This document shows, piece after piece, positions 27,450-35,999 of a stretch of 49,599 bases of DNA. A program made the translations under genes and the position numbers. The first letter of the stretch is position 1. Every line of letters begins with the position of its first letter. The DNA is taken from contig JAEXAW010000074.1 of the NCBI GenBank assembly GCA_023458055.1, positions 1 to 49,599 on the forward strand, in the 5' to 3' direction. The DNA comes from Pseudomonadota bacterium (GTDB lineage: Bacteria; Pseudomonadota; Alphaproteobacteria; Sphingomonadales; Sphingomonadaceae). A model generated the notes under the pieces. That model was not told the origin of the DNA and searched no databases. It was given only the letters and a program-made list of their open reading frames with translations.

Positions 27450-28352
27450 TCAACTCATCGCAGGCGGCTCGGGCTTAGGCTCCGGTAATGGCGTAAATTC
27501 GCTATCATCACCGACAGGGAGCTTCATCCGGCCCTGCTTCCAATCTTCTTTGGCCTGTTCAAGCCGATCTTTGGATGAGGACACAAAATTCCAGAACATG
27601 AACCGTTCACCTACCGGTTCGCCTCCCAACGCCATAACGATGGCATCATCGCTCGCGGTTACGGTCGCTTCCTGACCGGGTTCCAGCACGGCCATTTGGC
27701 CCATCGCGAGCGATTGCCCGTCAACCTCAACGGCACCGCGTCCGACATAGATGGCGCGCTCGCTATAATGTGCCGGCAAAACGCGGCGCGCGCCTTTGTC
27801 CATATCCCAATGCATGTAGAAAAGCGGGGAGTGGGTGTGGACGGCGGCCTTCATTCCTTCGGCCTCGCCTGCAATCAGGCGGCCGCGAACGCCCGCTTCC
27901 TGCCATTCGGGTAAATCTGCCCCTGCATGATGGGCAAAGGTCGGCGCGTCTTCTTCATTTTCGACCGGCAGCGCGACCCAGGCCTGTATGCCATCCATAT
28001 GCGCACCATGGAGGCGGGCTTCCTCAAAGCGTTCCGAATGGGTGATGCCGCTCCCCGCAGTCATCCAGTTGACCTCGCCCGGGCGGATTTCCTGATGGAA
28101 GCCCAGGCTGTCGCGATGTGTCATCGCGCCATCATAAACATAGGTAACCGTCGAAAGCCCGATATGCGGGTGAGGGCGCACGTCGAGCGATTTGGGGATG
28201 CCGGGGGCAAGATCGACTGGGCCCATATGATCGAAGAAAATGAACGGGCCGACCATCCGCCGCGCGTGGAAGGGCAAAACACGTCCGACCTCGAAGCCGC
28301 CGCCCAGATCATGCGGGCGCTTGGTGATGATGCGTTCAATGGCTATGGTCAG
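27450..28352 (-). CDS. Pirin family protein without a standard start codon
   Basis: About 300 residues if begun at codon CTG (28,350-28,352). The bicupin core is clear: HPHIGLSTVTYVYDGAMTHRDSLG and SGITHSERFEE carry the metal-binding His and Glu residues. The reading frame upstream of the first TTG still encodes typical pirin sequence (IERIITKRPHDLGGGFEVGR), so TTG at 28,277 is too late. The only in-frame codons near the ribosome-binding site AAGAGGAG are CTG (28,350) and ATA (28,344); ATA has the better spacing. Pirins are iron-binding, often quercetinase-like proteins. It starts 9 bp after the M20 peptidase stop. A sequencing error at the start codon, or a start-codon mutation that lowers expression, is possible. 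Confidence 0.82.
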   Translation of the reverse strand: MTIAIERIITKRPHDLGGGFEVGRVLPFHARRMVGPFIFFDHMGPVDLAPGIPKSLDVRPHPHIGLSTVTYVYDGAMTHRDSLGFHQEIRPGEVNWMTAGSGITHSERFEEARLHGAHMDGIQAWVALPVENEEDAPTFAHHAGADLPEWQEAGVRGRLIAGEAEGMKAAVHTHSPLFYMHWDMDKGARRVLPAHYSERAIYVGRGAVEVDGQSLAMGQMAVLEPGQEATVTASDDAIVMALGGEPVGERFMFWNFVSSSKDRLEQAKEDWKQGRMKLPVGDDSEFTPLPEPKPEPPAMS

Positions 28353-28361
28353 TCTCCTCTT

Positions 28362-29630
28362 TTAACGTACGCCTGCAACGCCGATAATGGCGAGCAAACC
28401 AGCGGTCATGCCGCGCAAGCTTTCGGCGCGCGGAATATCGATATATTCGTCCGTGGAATGGGCGCGACCCCCGTCGCCGCCTGCACCTATCGTTACTGCA
28501 GGAATAGCAAGACTCATCGGCAGATTGGCATCGGTTGAGCTGGCGCTAAGCTCCGGTTTGAAGCCGAGCGCCGCGATAGCATTGCTGGTCGTGCGGACGA
28601 TGGCAGTTTCCGGCGCAGTCACACCTGCAGGCCGCTCGCCGATGATATCGAATGCGACCGAGACTTTGCCCGCTTTAGTTGAACGCGCGGCGTTTTCATC
28701 GGCGACGGACTTGTTCACGGCAGCGACAAACTGGCTGTCCAGCTTGGCCAGTTCTGCCGCGCTTTCCGAACGCATATCGATATCGACAAACACCTCATGC
28801 GGGATCGAATTGACGGAGGTGCCGCCTCCAGTGACGCTGGCCGAATAGGTGGTCTTGGGGTTGGTGGGAGGCAGGATGCGATAAAGCGCGTTGATGCTTG
28901 ATGCCATCGCATTCATCGGGTTGACGAGGCCGAACGCGCCATAGCTATGCCCGCCAGGACCTTTGAAAACCAGATGATAGCGTTTCGAACCGACCCCGCC
29001 ATTGACGATGCGTTCGGTGCCGCTTCCGTCTATCGAGAAGAACGCGCCGATGCGGTCCTTATAGACGCCCTCGGTGAACAGGTGCCGTACCCCGCGCAGA
29101 TTTCCTGGACCCTCTTCGCCAACATTGGCGACAAACAGGATCGGCGCGCGAGTGCGGATTTTCGCCGTATCGAGTGCGCGTGCATAAGTCAGCAGATTGG
29201 CAAGGCCGCGGCTGTCATCGCCTATGCCGGGCGCGAACAAGCGGTCGCCTTCGCGCCGTACCTTGATGGGCGTGTCCTCTGGAAAGACGGTGTCGAGATG
29301 CGCCGCAACCACCACAAACTTGGCTTTCGGGTCGGTGCCGGGCCGCTCTGCGGTCACATTGCCGATTGCGTCGATGGTGACATTTTTGAGCCCGGCAGTC
29401 CGGAAATACTCCGCCATTGCCTTGCCGCGCGCGTCTTCCTTGAATGGCGGGGCAGGGATTTCAGTGATGGTGATGAGTTCGCTCACATAACGATCAAAAT
29501 CGGCAGCGAGTGCCGCCTCCGCCTGTTTGAACGCGGCGCTCTTGGCGATGGTCGAGACATTGCTTTGCGCATGAGAAGGAACCGCAATGAGGGTCAAAGC
29601 AGATGCCAACAGGGCAACCGAATATTTCAT
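28362..29630 (-). CDS. Exported M20 family metallopeptidase
   Basis: About 422 residues with a Sec signal peptide (MKYSVALLASALTLIAVPSHAQ). Metal-binding motifs are visible: His and Asp in VVVAAHLDTVFPED, Asp in GIGDDSRGLANLL, Glu pair in NVGEEGPGNLRG, and the late His in GGRAHSTDEYID. The dimerisation domain lies in the middle (VFKGPGGHSYGAFG). Two zinc ions hydrolyse peptide or acyl-amino-acid bonds; the substrate is unknown. The ATG at 29,628-29,630 was chosen because it begins the signal peptide and has GAGG upstream. It follows pncB by 28 bp and precedes a pirin by 9 bp, so these may form one transcript. Confidence 0.92.
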   Translation of the reverse strand: MKYSVALLASALTLIAVPSHAQSNVSTIAKSAAFKQAEAALAADFDRYVSELITITEIPAPPFKEDARGKAMAEYFRTAGLKNVTIDAIGNVTAERPGTDPKAKFVVVAAHLDTVFPEDTPIKVRREGDRLFAPGIGDDSRGLANLLTYARALDTAKIRTRAPILFVANVGEEGPGNLRGVRHLFTEGVYKDRIGAFFSIDGSGTERIVNGGVGSKRYHLVFKGPGGHSYGAFGLVNPMNAMASSINALYRILPPTNPKTTYSASVTGGGTSVNSIPHEVFVDIDMRSESAAELAKLDSQFVAAVNKSVADENAARSTKAGKVSVAFDIIGERPAGVTAPETAIVRTTSNAIAALGFKPELSASSTDANLPMSLAIPAVTIGAGGDGGRAHSTDEYIDIPRAESLRGMTAGLLAIIGVAGVR

Positions 29631-29658
29631 GGAATGCATCCTCATTCTTTCGTAACCG

Positions 29659-30975
29659 CTATACGCGCGGCTGGTGCGCATCGCGTGCGGGCGAACCGAA
29701 GACGCGACGGTAGCGTTCAATTTCGGCTTTGTCGCCCGTCGCTTTGGCGGGGTTGTCCGATAGCTTGACTGCCGGACGGCCATCCGCACTGGTGACCTTG
29801 CAGACGAGCGAAATCGGATCAAGCAGGTCGGACGCATCTTTCGCCAGCAGCGGATCGCAATCGCGAAAATCATTAGTAAGATTGGTGCCCCAGCCAAAAC
29901 TCATCCGCACCCGCCCGTGGAAATAGTGATAGGCCTCTTCAATCGTTTCGATATCCAGCCCGTCGGAGAAAATGAGCAGCTTTTCCTGGGGGTTCTGACC
30001 GTGTTGCTTCCACCAGTTGATGATCATTTCGCCCGCTTCAATCGGGGGCAGACTGTCGGGGCGAAAGCCTTTCCATGTGGCGACCCAATCGGGCGCATCG
30101 CGCAGGAAAGCTTCGGTCCCGAAGGCATCGGGCAGCACGATCAGAAGATTGCCGTGATAATCCTGCTGCCATTCTTCGAGCACGCGATAGGGCGCGGCCT
30201 TTAGGTCTTCATCGTTCCGTGCGAGCGCCGCCAGCACCATGGGCAATTCATGCGCATTGGTGCCGATGGCTTCAAGGTCAGTATCCATCGCGAGGAGGAC
30301 GTTAGACGAGCCGATGAAACGCTTGCCAAGTCCTTCTTTCATCGCCTCGACGCACCAGCGCTGCCACAAATGGCTGTGGCGGCGGCGGGTTCCGAAATCG
30401 GATATGACTAGATCCGGGAGTGCCTGTAGTCGCTCGATCTTGTTCCATAATTTCGCTTTGGCGCGCGCATAGGTGATGTCGAGCGCGAAACGGCCATGGT
30501 CTTTCAATGCGGCACGTGATTTGAGCTCGTTGACAATGGCAAGCGCGGGGATTTCCCACATCGTCGTGTGCGTCCAAGGTCCCGCGAAGTCGAGTTCGAA
30601 CTGCCCGTCAACGACGCGCAACTCGTATGGCGGCAACTCAAAGTCGCGCAGGAAGGCAATGAACTCCGGCGAAAACATCCGCTCGCGCCCGTAGAAACTA
30701 TTGCCCGCGAGCCAGATCAGCTCTTTGGGTGCAAAGCGGACGGAGCGCGCATGGTCGAGTTGCGCGCGTAGTTCGGCTTCGTCGATGATGTCCGCCAGCC
30801 GTACTGACTTCGTCCGGTTGATAAGGCTGAAGGTCGCGTCGACGCTGCTGTGCCGCGCATGGATCAATTGCAGCATCAGCAATTTATAGAAATCGGTATC
30901 CAGCAGCGAGCGGACAATCGGATCGAGCCGGAAGCTGTGATTATAGGTGCGCGTGGCGATATCGGTGAGGATCAT
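29659..30975 (-). CDS. pncB: Nicotinate phosphoribosyltransferase PncB
   Basis: 438 residues. Family blocks include DTDFYKLLMLQLIH at the N-terminus, DFGTRRRHSHLWQRW with the phosphorylated-His region, GSSNVLLAMDTDLEAIGTNAHELPM and FSDGLDIETIEEAYHYF. It converts nicotinate and PRPP to nicotinate mononucleotide using ATP, in the NAD salvage pathway. Length and motifs match the family well. Confidence 0.96.
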   Translation of the reverse strand: MILTDIATRTYNHSFRLDPIVRSLLDTDFYKLLMLQLIHARHSSVDATFSLINRTKSVRLADIIDEAELRAQLDHARSVRFAPKELIWLAGNSFYGRERMFSPEFIAFLRDFELPPYELRVVDGQFELDFAGPWTHTTMWEIPALAIVNELKSRAALKDHGRFALDITYARAKAKLWNKIERLQALPDLVISDFGTRRRHSHLWQRWCVEAMKEGLGKRFIGSSNVLLAMDTDLEAIGTNAHELPMVLAALARNDEDLKAAPYRVLEEWQQDYHGNLLIVLPDAFGTEAFLRDAPDWVATWKGFRPDSLPPIEAGEMIINWWKQHGQNPQEKLLIFSDGLDIETIEEAYHYFHGRVRMSFGWGTNLTNDFRDCDPLLAKDASDLLDPISLVCKVTSADGRPAVKLSDNPAKATGDKAEIERYRRVFGSPARDAHQPRV

Positions 30976-31001
30976 AAAGGCAGCTTAACCTTATCCTGCC
31001 T

Positions 31002-31334
31002 TCAGCGCAGAGAAATTTTTGGCTTTTCGCCGGGGCCTACCGTCATGACATCCTGCCAGTCTGGATGTTTTTCATAGCGGGCGCGAACATAGGGGCAGAG
31101 CGGGATGATCTTGAAGCCGGCACCCCGTGCATCGGCAATGAGATAATCGACCAGCGCCGCAGCGGCCCCGGTGCCGCGCAACTCCTCGGGTGCGCCGGTA
31201 TGGTCGGCGCTGATCAAATCGGCACCGCGCCGGGTGAAGGTGAGTTCGGCCTCGGCCTCAATCCCCTCCACCCGCGCAACGTAACGGCCATGGCGGTCGT
31301 CCTTCATTTCCTTACTAATGCTGATGTCGGCCAT
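31002..31334 (-). CDS. GNAT family N-acetyltransferase (small, YjdJ-like)
   Basis: About 110 residues. The compact GNAT domain carries the acetyl-CoA loop PEELRGTGAAAALVDYLIADARGAG followed by KIIPLCPYVRARYEKHPDW, typical of the small YjdJ/NAT_SF_4 group. The ATG at 31,332-31,334 is seven bases after AGGAG; an ATG two codons upstream is too close to that site. Last gene of the minus-strand cluster 31.0-32.9 kb. Substrate unknown. Confidence 0.85.
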   Translation of the reverse strand: MADISISKEMKDDRHGRYVARVEGIEAEAELTFTRRGADLISADHTGAPEELRGTGAAAALVDYLIADARGAGFKIIPLCPYVRARYEKHPDWQDVMTVGPGEKPKISLR

Positions 31335-31356
31335 GGTCATTCTCCTTTGCGCAGTT

Positions 31357-31908
31357 CTATTTCTTGAAGCGGGCGATCCATTCGCCGTAGCTTTTCATTG
31401 CGCGCTTGAGGAAATCGCGGGTGCCATCATTGTTGAGCTTGCCTTCTTCGAATAGGCCCGAAACATCGGACAGATAGACTTCTGGCTGGCCCGGGAGCGG
31501 CACGTCTAGGAAACTCAGCACCTGACGCAAATGGTGATAGGCGCCAAAGCCGCCCTGTTTGCCGATTGAGCTTGAAACCACCATGCCCGGCTTGCCGCCC
31601 CAGCTATTTTGCCCATAGGGCCGCGAGCCGACGTCGAGTGCATTTTTGAGTCCCCCGGGGATCGAGCGGTTATATTCGGGCGTCACAAATAACAACGCAT
31701 CAACCGCTTTGATCTGCTCGCGGAAATCTACCCATTGCTGCGGCGGGGTTTGCTCAAGGTCCTGGTTGAACAGCGGCAGATCGCCCCATTCAAGATGGTT
31801 GAAGCTCATGCCCTCTGGCGCAACCTCTTCGAGCGCGTGCGCTACCATCTTGGAAAAACTGCCCTTGCGCAGGCTGCCCACAACAACACCGACTTTTGTC
31901 ATTCCCAT
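31357..31908 (-). CDS. NADPH-dependent FMN reductase
   Basis: 183 residues, flavodoxin-like fold. Signature blocks: VGVVVGSLRKGSFSKMVAHA (FMN phosphate loop), LLFVTPEYNRSIPGGLKNALDVGSR and the GMVVSSSIGKQGGFGAYHHLR loop. It reduces FMN, quinones or azo compounds with NAD(P)H. Lies between two small GNAT genes, with 22 and 47 bp spacing, consistent with one operon. A quinone-reductase role fits the divergent HxlR regulator nearby, but this is inference. Confidence 0.9.
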   Translation of the reverse strand: MGMTKVGVVVGSLRKGSFSKMVAHALEEVAPEGMSFNHLEWGDLPLFNQDLEQTPPQQWVDFREQIKAVDALLFVTPEYNRSIPGGLKNALDVGSRPYGQNSWGGKPGMVVSSSIGKQGGFGAYHHLRQVLSFLDVPLPGQPEVYLSDVSGLFEEGKLNNDGTRDFLKRAMKSYGEWIARFKK

Positions 31909-31955
31909 ATTTTCCTTTCATTCGTCATAGTTTTGCTCCGACCTCTTCAATATGG

Positions 31956-32240
31956 TTATCCGGCAACCACATCGGCATAATCGGGGTGGCGGGCAAACCA
32001 CCCGGCCATGAACGGGCACTTGAGGATGAGTTTAACCCCATCCTTGCGTGCATCGTCAAAAACGGCTCGGGCAAGTGCAGATGCAATGCCTTGACCCGAA
32101 AATTCATAGGGAACCTCGGTATGGGTGAGAATGCGGTGACCATTTTCATCCATCTGATAAAAGGCTAGCGCCAAATCCTCGCTGCCATCGATAGGCAGTT
32201 CATAACGACGGTTCTCGCGATTATGAATAACGCCGTTCAT
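31956..32240 (-). CDS. GNAT family N-acetyltransferase (small, YjdJ-like), second copy
   Basis: 94 residues, a minimal GNAT domain: TEVPYEFSGQGIASALARAVFDDARKDG then LILKCPFMAGWFARHPDYADVV. Same small subfamily as the gene at 31.0 kb but clearly divergent in sequence, so this is an old paralogue rather than a recent duplicate. It lies between the hydrolase and the FMN reductase. Confidence 0.87.
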   Translation of the reverse strand: MNGVIHNRENRRYELPIDGSEDLALAFYQMDENGHRILTHTEVPYEFSGQGIASALARAVFDDARKDGVKLILKCPFMAGWFARHPDYADVVAG

Positions 32241-32261
32241 AGCATTCCTTCATTACAAAAT

Positions 32262-32894
32262 TTATTGCTGGAAATCCTTTTCCGGATTCGACCCATCCCA
32301 ATTCTGGAACACGTGCATGAAGCCCGGCACCGTTTCCTCGCGATTCCAGTCGCGCTGGAGTTCGCAATAAAGCTGGGTCTTGCTGATCAGCTTTCCGCCC
32401 GCCTGTTCGATCCGGTGGAGCGCGGCATTGTGCGCAGCGAGGGACGTACCGCCGACCGCATCGACCACCACATAGACTTCATATCCTTCGCGCAACGCAT
32501 CCAGCGCGGGGAAGGCTAGACAGGCTTCCGTCCAAAGCGCCGTCATGATCAGTTTTTTCCGCCCCGTCGCTTCAACCGCCTTTTTGAACTCAACATCTTC
32601 CCAACTGTTGATCGTGGTCCGGTCGTAGGTGGGCAAATGGCCCAAGATTTCCTGAATTTCCGGGATAGGGGGCTTGTTATGACCAGTCTCCACATTCACC
32701 GTCGAATGGACAATCGGCAAACCATAATTGAGCGCAGCCTTGGTCGTGCTGACGATATTGAATACCAGCTCTTTTTGGTCGATCGACCGGATCGAAAAAA
32801 CCTGAATCGGTTGATAATCGATGATGATGAAGGCTGCGTTTTCGGGCGTAAGGAGATGGTCAGTTACCGGGTCTCTGCGGGCTTCGCTCGTCAT
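32262..32894 (-). CDS. Isochorismatase-like cysteine hydrolase (YcaC-like)
   Basis: 210 residues. The cysteine-hydrolase fold shows the catalytic Asp in AFIIIDYQPIQV and the nucleophile Cys in MTALWTEACLAFPALDAL, with VVDAVGGTSLAAHNAALHRI after it. The closest group appears to be the YcaC-type hydrolases, whose natural substrate is unknown. AAGGA lies upstream of the ATG. A strong intrinsic terminator separates it from the pirin upstream, so it may have its own promoter or depend on readthrough. Confidence 0.9.
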   Translation of the reverse strand: MTSEARRDPVTDHLLTPENAAFIIIDYQPIQVFSIRSIDQKELVFNIVSTTKAALNYGLPIVHSTVNVETGHNKPPIPEIQEILGHLPTYDRTTINSWEDVEFKKAVEATGRKKLIMTALWTEACLAFPALDALREGYEVYVVVDAVGGTSLAAHNAALHRIEQAGGKLISKTQLYCELQRDWNREETVPGFMHVFQNWDGSNPEKDFQQ

Positions 32895-32915
32895 ACTATA
32901 TCCTTCCTGTCCGGA

Positions 32916-32951
32916 TAATAAAAACCCGGCCCGAGAATATCTCGGGCCGGG
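32916..32951 (-). terminator. Strong intrinsic terminator after the HxlR-linked pirin
   Basis: A perfect 11-bp stem, CCCGGCCCGAG / CTCGGGCCGGG, with a five-base loop is followed on the minus strand by TTTTTATTAT. It starts 12 bp beyond the pirin stop and 22 bp before the hydrolase start, so much of the pirin transcript should end here. Confidence 0.9.
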
Positions 32952-32962
32952 CGGGGAGGTTG

Positions 32963-33826
32963 TTAAGCTGCGGCCATCTGGCCGAAGCGACCGGAGTTGA
33001 AATCGTCAATGGCCTCACGGATTTCATTTTCCGTGTTCATCACGAACGGGCCATAGCCGAACACAGATTCGTCAATCGGCTCTCCGGTGAGAACCAGGAG
33101 TTTGGTCTCACCATCGGCGCGGACCGTTACCCCAGCACCTTCGACACTGAAGCGAGCAATTTCCGCTTCCCCCACACGTTCGCCGTCAATGGTCACATGC
33201 CCCGACAAAACGGTGATCATGGCATTATGACCTTCGGGAAGGTCGAGAGTCACTTCAGCATCAGCGTCGAGCTTGACATCCCACAGGTTGATGGGGGTGA
33301 AGGTCGTCGCTGCACCCTTGGTACCGTTCCAGTCACCGGCAATGATGCGCGCGCTACCGCCATCGAACGTTACGGTCGGGATCGTATCCGCCGTAATCGC
33401 CTGATATTTGGCCGGGCTCATCTTGTCCTTAGCGGGCAAGTTGACCCACAACTGTACCATACGGAACGGCCCACCGGTTTTGGAGAAGGCATCCGAATGG
33501 AATTCTTCATGGATGATACCGCAAGCTGCGGTCATCCACTGGACGTCGCCGGTGCCTATGGTGCCGCCACCTCCAGTAGAATCGCGGTGGCTAACCTCGC
33601 CATCATAAACGATGGTGACGGTTTCAAACCCCCGATGCGGATGCTGGCCTACACCGCGCGGCGCGCCGGTCTTGGGCTCGAAGAAATGCGGACCCGCATA
33701 ATCGAGCAGCAGGAACGGGCTAATCGCCTTGGTGTCGCCCTGATAGCTGAACAGCGACCGGACGGGGAAACCATCACCGACCCAGTGACCATTGGCATTG
33801 CTCATAATCGCTACGAGTTTCTTCAT
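32963..33826 (-). CDS. Pirin family protein divergent from HxlR regulator
   Basis: 287 residues, bicupin pirin. Metal-site residues are in GQHPHRGFETVTIVYDGEVSHRDS and TAACGIIHEEF. It differs from the pirin at 27.5 kb by a shorter C-terminal region and low overall similarity, so the two are distant paralogues. Pirins in this clade can be quercetinase-like dioxygenases or redox-sensing factors. It is the first gene left of the HxlR regulator and is probably its main target. The start ATG at 33,824-33,826 has only a weak upstream site. Confidence 0.92.
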   Translation of the reverse strand: MKKLVAIMSNANGHWVGDGFPVRSLFSYQGDTKAISPFLLLDYAGPHFFEPKTGAPRGVGQHPHRGFETVTIVYDGEVSHRDSTGGGGTIGTGDVQWMTAACGIIHEEFHSDAFSKTGGPFRMVQLWVNLPAKDKMSPAKYQAITADTIPTVTFDGGSARIIAGDWNGTKGAATTFTPINLWDVKLDADAEVTLDLPEGHNAMITVLSGHVTIDGERVGEAEIARFSVEGAGVTVRADGETKLLVLTGEPIDESVFGYGPFVMNTENEIREAIDDFNSGRFGQMAAA

Positions 33827-33923
33827 AACATAACTTTCAAGGATGGCGTTGGGAAACGGGTCACCATCAACCCTATCGTTCGAAGCCTTTATTGCTTTGG
33901 CCTTTTCATTTCACATGAACGCT

Positions 33924-33951
33924 ATTAAATGATCATAAGAACATTATGCAA
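33924..33951 (-). promoter_or_regulatory. Predicted promoter of the pirin gene with embedded operator palindrome
   Basis: On the minus strand TTGCAT (33,951-33,946) and TTTAAT (33,929-33,924) are spaced by 16 bases and could be -35 and -10 elements. A palindrome CATAA-GAACA-TTATG (33,934-33,948) covers the spacer and part of the -35 box, where a repressor would block polymerase. A second short palindrome, TCCTAAAGGA, lies at 33,958-33,967. Both sit in the 209-bp intergenic space shared with the hxlR gene. This is a prediction from pattern only. Confidence 0.45.
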
Positions 33952-34035
33952 GTACGGTCCTAAAGGATACTGTAGATTGGTGCTGTTTGATATTTGTATC
34001 GACGCACGACGACATTGATTTGAAAGGTTAAACGC

Positions 34036-34347
34036 ATGATCGAGCAAAAAGGTTGCCCCGCCGAAACCACGCTCACCTTCCTTTCCGGGAAGTGGCGACC
34101 GATGGTGATTTACTATCTGTTGCAGGGCACGCGGCGATTCAATCAGCTGCAGCGCGAACTTGGCGATGTCACCCACCGCACGCTGTCAAAGACGCTCAAG
34201 GAGATGGAAGCGGACGGACTAATCTTGCGCAAGGATTATGGAGAAATCCCCCCGCGAGTCGATTATTCGCTCACCGAGAAAGGGCGCAGCCTCTCACCGG
34301 TTCTCGAGGCGCTGCACGTCTGGGCCGAAAAGCATGAAGCGGCGTGA
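34036..34347 (+). CDS. HxlR family transcriptional regulator (single-cysteine type)
   Basis: 103 residues, winged helix-turn-helix of the HxlR/MarR-like group: LSGKWRPMVIYYLLQGTRRFNQLQREL, then VTHRTLSKTLKEMEADGLILR and the wing VDYSLTEKGRSL. The only cysteine is residue 7 (EQKGCPAE), the position used by the redox-sensing regulators YodB, HypR and QorR. These sense quinones, diamide or hypochlorite through that Cys. It is divergently transcribed from the pirin gene, so it probably represses it and perhaps itself. Confidence 0.9.
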   Translation: MIEQKGCPAETTLTFLSGKWRPMVIYYLLQGTRRFNQLQRELGDVTHRTLSKTLKEMEADGLILRKDYGEIPPRVDYSLTEKGRSLSPVLEALHVWAEKHEAA

Positions 34348-34364
34348 TAACGCCCAACATCTTT

Positions 34365-35948
34365 TTAGCTCGGGAGCGCATCCGGTTGCCTGTCCGGCTT
34401 AACGAGCTGATTTCCGATAAGGCAGACCAACGTCGCAACCAATGTTCCGACGCAAAGCTGCCACGGGAAGGCAATTGTTTTTAACACGGCCGGAAGCCCG
34501 AAACTATCGACCACATAGGGTTGGAAGAATAATATCGTGATGAAGCCCGCCGCGAGCGCTGCGATCACCGAAGCGGACGAACCCCGTTTGGTGAAGACGG
34601 CGGTGAAATAAACGCCCAGCAATCCCGAATAGGCAAAAGCCATTACGCCAAGGACAAATTCGAGCAGGGGGCTGTTGCTATAGCGCTGCCAATAATGGCA
34701 CAGGATCGACATAGCAAAGAGTGCGAGACCAAGCGCGATCATCGTCATGCGACCTGCAAATATGTAGTGCGCTTCGCCCGCCGCTCCCGTGCCGCCATGC
34801 CGTTCTTTCCACGGCCGGTAGAAATCATTGACGAAGACCGCCGACATGGAAATCAACCCTGAGTTGATCGCCGCCGCGGCTATAACGCCGACCGTAACCA
34901 GACCGCGCAAGCCCGGCGGAATCTCGCTCAGGATGAAATGCATGAAGACGGTGATCTTTTCGCCCTTGAAGCTCTGCGACACGGTTTGCGCGCTGGTGCC
35001 CATCAAGTCGGGGCGTTCGTAAAAAACATAAAGCAGCGAACCGATCATCAGGAACAGGAAGATGACCGGGATCGACACCCATACTGATGCGTAAAGCGCG
35101 CGCGATCCGTCCTTGGCATTGTCGCATGCGAGCAGACGCTGGGTCGTATCCTGATCGAGGCCTGCATTGGCAAGGTTGATGAGCACGAGCCCGGTGAGGG
35201 CGGCGTAGATCGAGAAGGGCGCGGTGAAGTTAAAGGTCGTGTCGATCATCTCGAGCTTGTTGATGCCTTCGGGCGTGTGGCGTAGCCCTTCGATAATCTC
35301 CGGCACGCCAGCGGGAATTTTCATCAGTAGGAAGATCAGCACCATGATGGCTGCACCGACATAGAGCACGACCTGCACAAGGTCGGACCAGATAACCGAA
35401 TTCAACCCGCCCATGAAGGTGAATACGAGCCCGAACACGAGGAGGATAAAGGAGGCAATGACGATATGCTCGGGTGCGACGTCAAGGAACACGATCATCG
35501 ATACCGCAATTGCCGCAAGATAGAGCCGCGCACCGCTCGCGAGGATGCGGCCCACTAAGTACATTGCCGCAGCCGCCCGCCGCGCAGTTACGTCGAACCG
35601 CTGCTCGAGCAGTTCGTAAACCGTGGATGCGCCCATGGCATAAAAACGCGGGATGAGCACGACCGCGACAATCCATGCTCCGATCAGCGCGCCTATTGTG
35701 CTGGCGATATAGGTATAATTGCCACGAAAACTATTGTCCGGAACACCGAGAAAAGTCGCCGCCGACTGGACGGTGGATAAAACAGAGACCGCCACCAGCC
35801 AGGTCGGCGCATGGTGGCTGGCGAGGAAATAATCGTCCGCCTTTTCCATATTGCTGCGCGTCGACAGGTAACCCGCGAGCGCCAGTATGGCGATATAACC
35901 GCCGAGAATAGCCCAATCAAATGCGGTAAAAGAAAGCCCGTTCATCAA
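34365..35948 (-). CDS. Sodium:solute symporter (SSS family)
   Basis: 527 residues with about 13 hydrophobic segments. Family features include LAGYLSTRSNMEKADDYFLA near the N-terminus, the FTFMGGLNSVIWSDLVQ helix and the FAYSGLLGVYFTAVF segment. It imports a small solute with Na+. The substrate is not readable: sugars, sialic acid, amino acids and others are all transported by this family. It follows a TonB-dependent receptor by 51 bp on the same strand, suggesting that both carry the same nutrient. Confidence 0.92.
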   Translation of the reverse strand: MMNGLSFTAFDWAILGGYIAILALAGYLSTRSNMEKADDYFLASHHAPTWLVAVSVLSTVQSAATFLGVPDNSFRGNYTYIASTIGALIGAWIVAVVLIPRFYAMGASTVYELLEQRFDVTARRAAAAMYLVGRILASGARLYLAAIAVSMIVFLDVAPEHIVIASFILLVFGLVFTFMGGLNSVIWSDLVQVVLYVGAAIMVLIFLLMKIPAGVPEIIEGLRHTPEGINKLEMIDTTFNFTAPFSIYAALTGLVLINLANAGLDQDTTQRLLACDNAKDGSRALYASVWVSIPVIFLFLMIGSLLYVFYERPDLMGTSAQTVSQSFKGEKITVFMHFILSEIPPGLRGLVTVGVIAAAAINSGLISMSAVFVNDFYRPWKERHGGTGAAGEAHYIFAGRMTMIALGLALFAMSILCHYWQRYSNSPLLEFVLGVMAFAYSGLLGVYFTAVFTKRGSSASVIAALAAGFITILFFQPYVVDSFGLPAVLKTIAFPWQLCVGTLVATLVCLIGNQLVKPDRQPDALPS

Positions 35949-35999
35949 CCCACCTTGTGAGGACGGGACAACGATGCGTTATCCCGTCCTGTTTCAACA

